The notes beneath the pieces are model-generated. The model had not been told where the DNA came from and did no database searches. It saw only the letters and a list, made by a program, of their open reading frames with translations. A stretch of DNA of 5,882 nt, from positions 1 through 5,882 of the forward strand of contig CAMORQ010000136.1 in NCBI GenBank assembly GCA_946623915.1. Reading direction: 5' to 3'. Source of the DNA: an uncultured Coriobacteriaceae bacterium. GTDB taxonomy: Bacteria; Actinomycetota; Coriobacteriia; Coriobacteriales; Eggerthellaceae. Each line of letters starts with the position of its first letter. Within the stretch, counting starts at the first letter, position 1. A program made the position numbers and the translations under genes. Below are positions 3,968 through 5,882 of this stretch, one piece after another.

Positions 3968-5882
3968 ATGTCCAATCCACTCAACAAACGTTTTCCTAGG
4001 CAGCTGCGCAACAACATAGGCAAGTATCTGGGCCTGTTCGCCATGATGCTTATCGCCGTTGCCTTCACCGGCGGGTTCCTTCTTGTCGCGAACAGCATGG
4101 AGCACATCCTGAACGGCATGGACGAAACGTACAAAATCGAAGACGGGCGCTTCGTGTGCGATTTCGAAGCGGAGGACGAAGCCATTCGGGCGGTCGAGGA
4201 CCTCGGCGTTACGGTTTACCCCGACTTCTACCGTCAGGTTCCGCTCGAAGTTGGAGCCGATGACGAACGTGGCGAAGGCATACAGGCGCGCCTGTACGCC
4301 AACCGCACTGCCATCAATCTGCCTTCCTATGCCGAAGGGCGCGCGCCGGGAAGCCCCAACGAAGTGGCGCTCGATCGCGTGTTCATGGACAATCACGGCT
4401 TAAACGTGGGGGACACCGTTGCCCTGGAAGGCAAGGACTTCCAGATAGTGGGTAAGTGCACGCTGCCCGACTATCAGGCCCTGTTCGAAAACAACACCGA
4501 CCTTGTGCACAACGCCATCACCTTCACGATTGGGCAGCTTACGCCCGAAGGGCTTTCCTCTCTGAGCAGCAACAGTGAAACCTATGCATACTCCTTTGTC
4601 CTTGACGACCAAGACTTAAGCCTCGATAAACGCCTCGATGTGGAAGAGGACATGATAGACGCGCTCGTCGACGAAGGCTGCGTGGTGTCCGACTTCATCG
4701 ACGTCGACGACAATTCGGGTGTCGGCTTCGCCATCGACGACATTGTCGCCGACCGTGCCGTTTTCACCGTGGTGCTGTTCTTGCTGATCGTCATCATGGC
4801 GTTCGTGTTCACCATCCTCACGGGGGCCACCATCGAAAGCGAAAGCGCGGTTATCGGGACCATGCTCGCAAGCGGTTGGCGCAAGGGCGAGCTGATGCGG
4901 CACTACCTGTTCCTACCCGCCGTCATCGGTCTGGTGTCGGTGGTCTTGGGCCTGGTCATAGGCGTCACGCTGCTCGTGAATCCGCTGAAGGACCTCTATT
5001 ACAACAGCTACAGCATCCCACCCTACGAACTGCACTGGGACGCGAGCATCGTGTTCTTCACCACCGTGCTTCCGCTCCTCATTCTTATGGGTGTCACGAT
5101 AATAGGCCTGGCGCGCAAACTGCGCTTCACCCCTCTGCAGTTCCTGCGCCATGAAGTCTCCTCGAGCAAGCGCAACGCCAGTCTGCCGCTTCCCGACGGG
5201 CTTAGCTATCCAACCCGCTTTCGCCTGCGTGTGCTGCTGCGCAACGCGAGCCATTTCATCACGTTGTTCTTCGGCATTGCGTTCGCAAGCTTGTTGCTGT
5301 TGTTTGGCATCTGCCTGATACCGGTTGTGCAGAATTACTCCGTCGAAATGCGCAAGACCGTCGTGTCTCCCTACCAGTATGTGCTGAAGGCCCCGCTTGA
5401 ACTTGAGGGAACGGCCGAGGAGCGCGATAGGTACGCGGCGGCGCTGCGCCTCATAGAGGACCACGACCGCATCGAAGCCAACCAAGATTCCATCGATGCA
5501 GCCGAGCGTCTTGAAGACAACCAGGCGCTCATGGATGCGCTCGAGCGCCTGCAGGACAACGAGCCGCTTATGGACGCGATTGACCGTCTGCAGGACAACG
5601 AGCCTCTCATGGATGCGCTCGACAGGCTCCAGGACAACCAGGCTTTGCTCGATGCCGCCGATCGGCTGCAGAGCAACCAGGCCCTGCTCGATGCAGCCGA
5701 GCGCCTTGAAAACAACCAGGCAGTGGTGGATGCGGCCGAGCGCCTGCAGAACAACCAAGCGGTGGTGGATGCGGCCGAGCGCCTGCAGGACAAGACGGAG
5801 CTTATGCGTTGGCTCGAATGGGCTCAGCTCAACCCCAACTACGTGGGGGCGGCCACGCGCGTTGCTGCGGGGTCGGCCAATG
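3968..5882 (+). CDS. FtsX-like ABC transporter permease with 13-residue tandem repeats, 3' end cut off
   Basis: The frame is open from ATG 3968 to the right edge (638 codons, no stop). It starts 3 nt after the ATPase stop, so the two are an operon and probably translationally coupled. By hydrophobicity: TM1 about 20-42, a large acidic extracytoplasmic domain 43-265, then TM2 (266-289), TM3 (313-337) and TM4 (360-381) as the first FtsX core. A cytoplasmic linker follows, then TM5 (429-452) opening the second half, and a second extracytoplasmic region from about 455 onward. The N-terminus RQLRNNIGKYLGLF and the LRN before TM5 are typical of double-FtsX permeases, which have 8 TMs and about 750-1100 residues, so TM6-8 should lie beyond the window. 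Residues 504-607 are eight 13-residue repeats and 608-620 a degenerate ninth. It is GC-rich like the ATPase, so no sign of recent transfer. Substrate unknown. Confidence 0.9.
   Translation, partial: MSNPLNKRFPRQLRNNIGKYLGLFAMMLIAVAFTGGFLLVANSMEHILNGMDETYKIEDGRFVCDFEAEDEAIRAVEDLGVTVYPDFYRQVPLEVGADDERGEGIQARLYANRTAINLPSYAEGRAPGSPNEVALDRVFMDNHGLNVGDTVALEGKDFQIVGKCTLPDYQALFENNTDLVHNAITFTIGQLTPEGLSSLSSNSETYAYSFVLDDQDLSLDKRLDVEEDMIDALVDEGCVVSDFIDVDDNSGVGFAIDDIVADRAVFTVVLFLLIVIMAFVFTILTGATIESESAVIGTMLASGWRKGELMRHYLFLPAVIGLVSVVLGLVIGVTLLVNPLKDLYYNSYSIPPYELHWDASIVFFTTVLPLLILMGVTIIGLARKLRFTPLQFLRHEVSSSKRNASLPLPDGLSYPTRFRLRVLLRNASHFITLFFGIAFASLLLLFGICLIPVVQNYSVEMRKTVVSPYQYVLKAPLELEGTAEERDRYAAALRLIEDHDRIEANQDSIDAAERLEDNQALMDALERLQDNEPLMDAIDRLQDNEPLMDALDRLQDNQALLDAADRLQSNQALLDAAERLENNQAVVDAAERLQNNQAVVDAAERLQDKTELMRWLEWAQLNPNYVGAATRVAAGSAN
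5477..5827 (+). repeat. 39-bp in-frame tandem repeats encoding a 13-residue unit (8 + 1 degenerate)
   Basis: Units begin at 5477, 5516, 5555, 5594, 5633, 5672, 5711 and 5750; the degenerate ninth begins at 5789. The unit reads x-N-[QE]-x-x-[LMVI]-D-A-[ALI]-[ED]-R-L-[QE]. Asn2, Asp7, Ala8, Arg11 and Leu12 are invariant in all eight. Units 7 and 8 differ by two silent bases; others differ more, largely at third positions. The pattern is strongly helix-forming and charged. It lies in the second extracytoplasmic part of the permease. Confidence 0.93.

Noticed and set aside
3275..4396. A 373-codon minus-strand open frame across the ATPase and permease
   Set aside because: It overlaps two well-supported genes completely and shows no recognisable motif; GC-rich codon bias explains it.
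4913..5793. Long open frames on the minus strand opposite the permease, themselves repetitive
   Set aside because: They mirror the 39-bp repeats of the plus-strand gene. They have no start context, and the plus frame carries clear FtsX topology and an operon partner.
5477..5827. CRISPR array or noncoding minisatellite
   Set aside because: The units are contiguous with no unique spacers and stay in frame within a long gene, with mostly silent differences between older units.

Overview
The window is bacterial chromosomal DNA. The two outer blocks are GC-rich: 39 G/C in bases 901-960 and 37 in 3721-3780, out of 60 each. The content is a 23S rRNA uracil methyltransferase, a VanY-type lipoprotein peptidase and a two-gene FtsX-type ABC exporter using GC-rich codons. 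This suggests a Gram-positive actinobacterium of the Coriobacteriia (Eggerthellaceae/Slackia-like). That assignment is inference from composition and protein style; no marker gene settles it.

Layout. (1) Bases 1-1049: the C-terminal three quarters of an RlmCD/RlmD-type methyltransferase, cut by the left edge, with all its catalytic motifs. (2) About 1050-2175: a lower-GC, decayed accessory stretch. It holds a broken gene, the C-terminal subdomain of an AMP-forming adenylation domain joined to the N-lobe of an aminoglycoside-phosphotransferase-like kinase. It ends in a degenerate second copy of the methyltransferase 3' end: a 37-bp direct repeat (1008-1044 and 2035-2071, 32/37 identical) that keeps the same reading frame. 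(3) 2180-2938: an intact M15 (VanY-like) peptidase lipoprotein. (4) 2939-3256: a noncoding gap with two possible hairpins, then a promoter region carrying two GTTA-N8-TAAC dyads 22 bp apart. (5) 3257-5882: an ABC exporter operon. The MacB/LolD-like ATPase is complete. The FtsX-like permease starts 3 nt after it and runs off the right edge.

The ATPase and permease should act together as a membrane machine, probably induced through the twin operator. The permease is unusual. Its second extracytoplasmic region contains eight tandem 13-residue units (39 bp each, 5477-5788) plus a degenerate ninth. The M15 lipoprotein would act on peptidoglycan at the cell surface; nothing in the sequence ties it to the exporter except proximity.

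The most interesting points are the repeat-bearing permease ectodomain, the paired operator, and the duplicated methyltransferase 3' end bordering a decayed low-GC insert. The last resembles an old integration scar or a decayed gene duplication.
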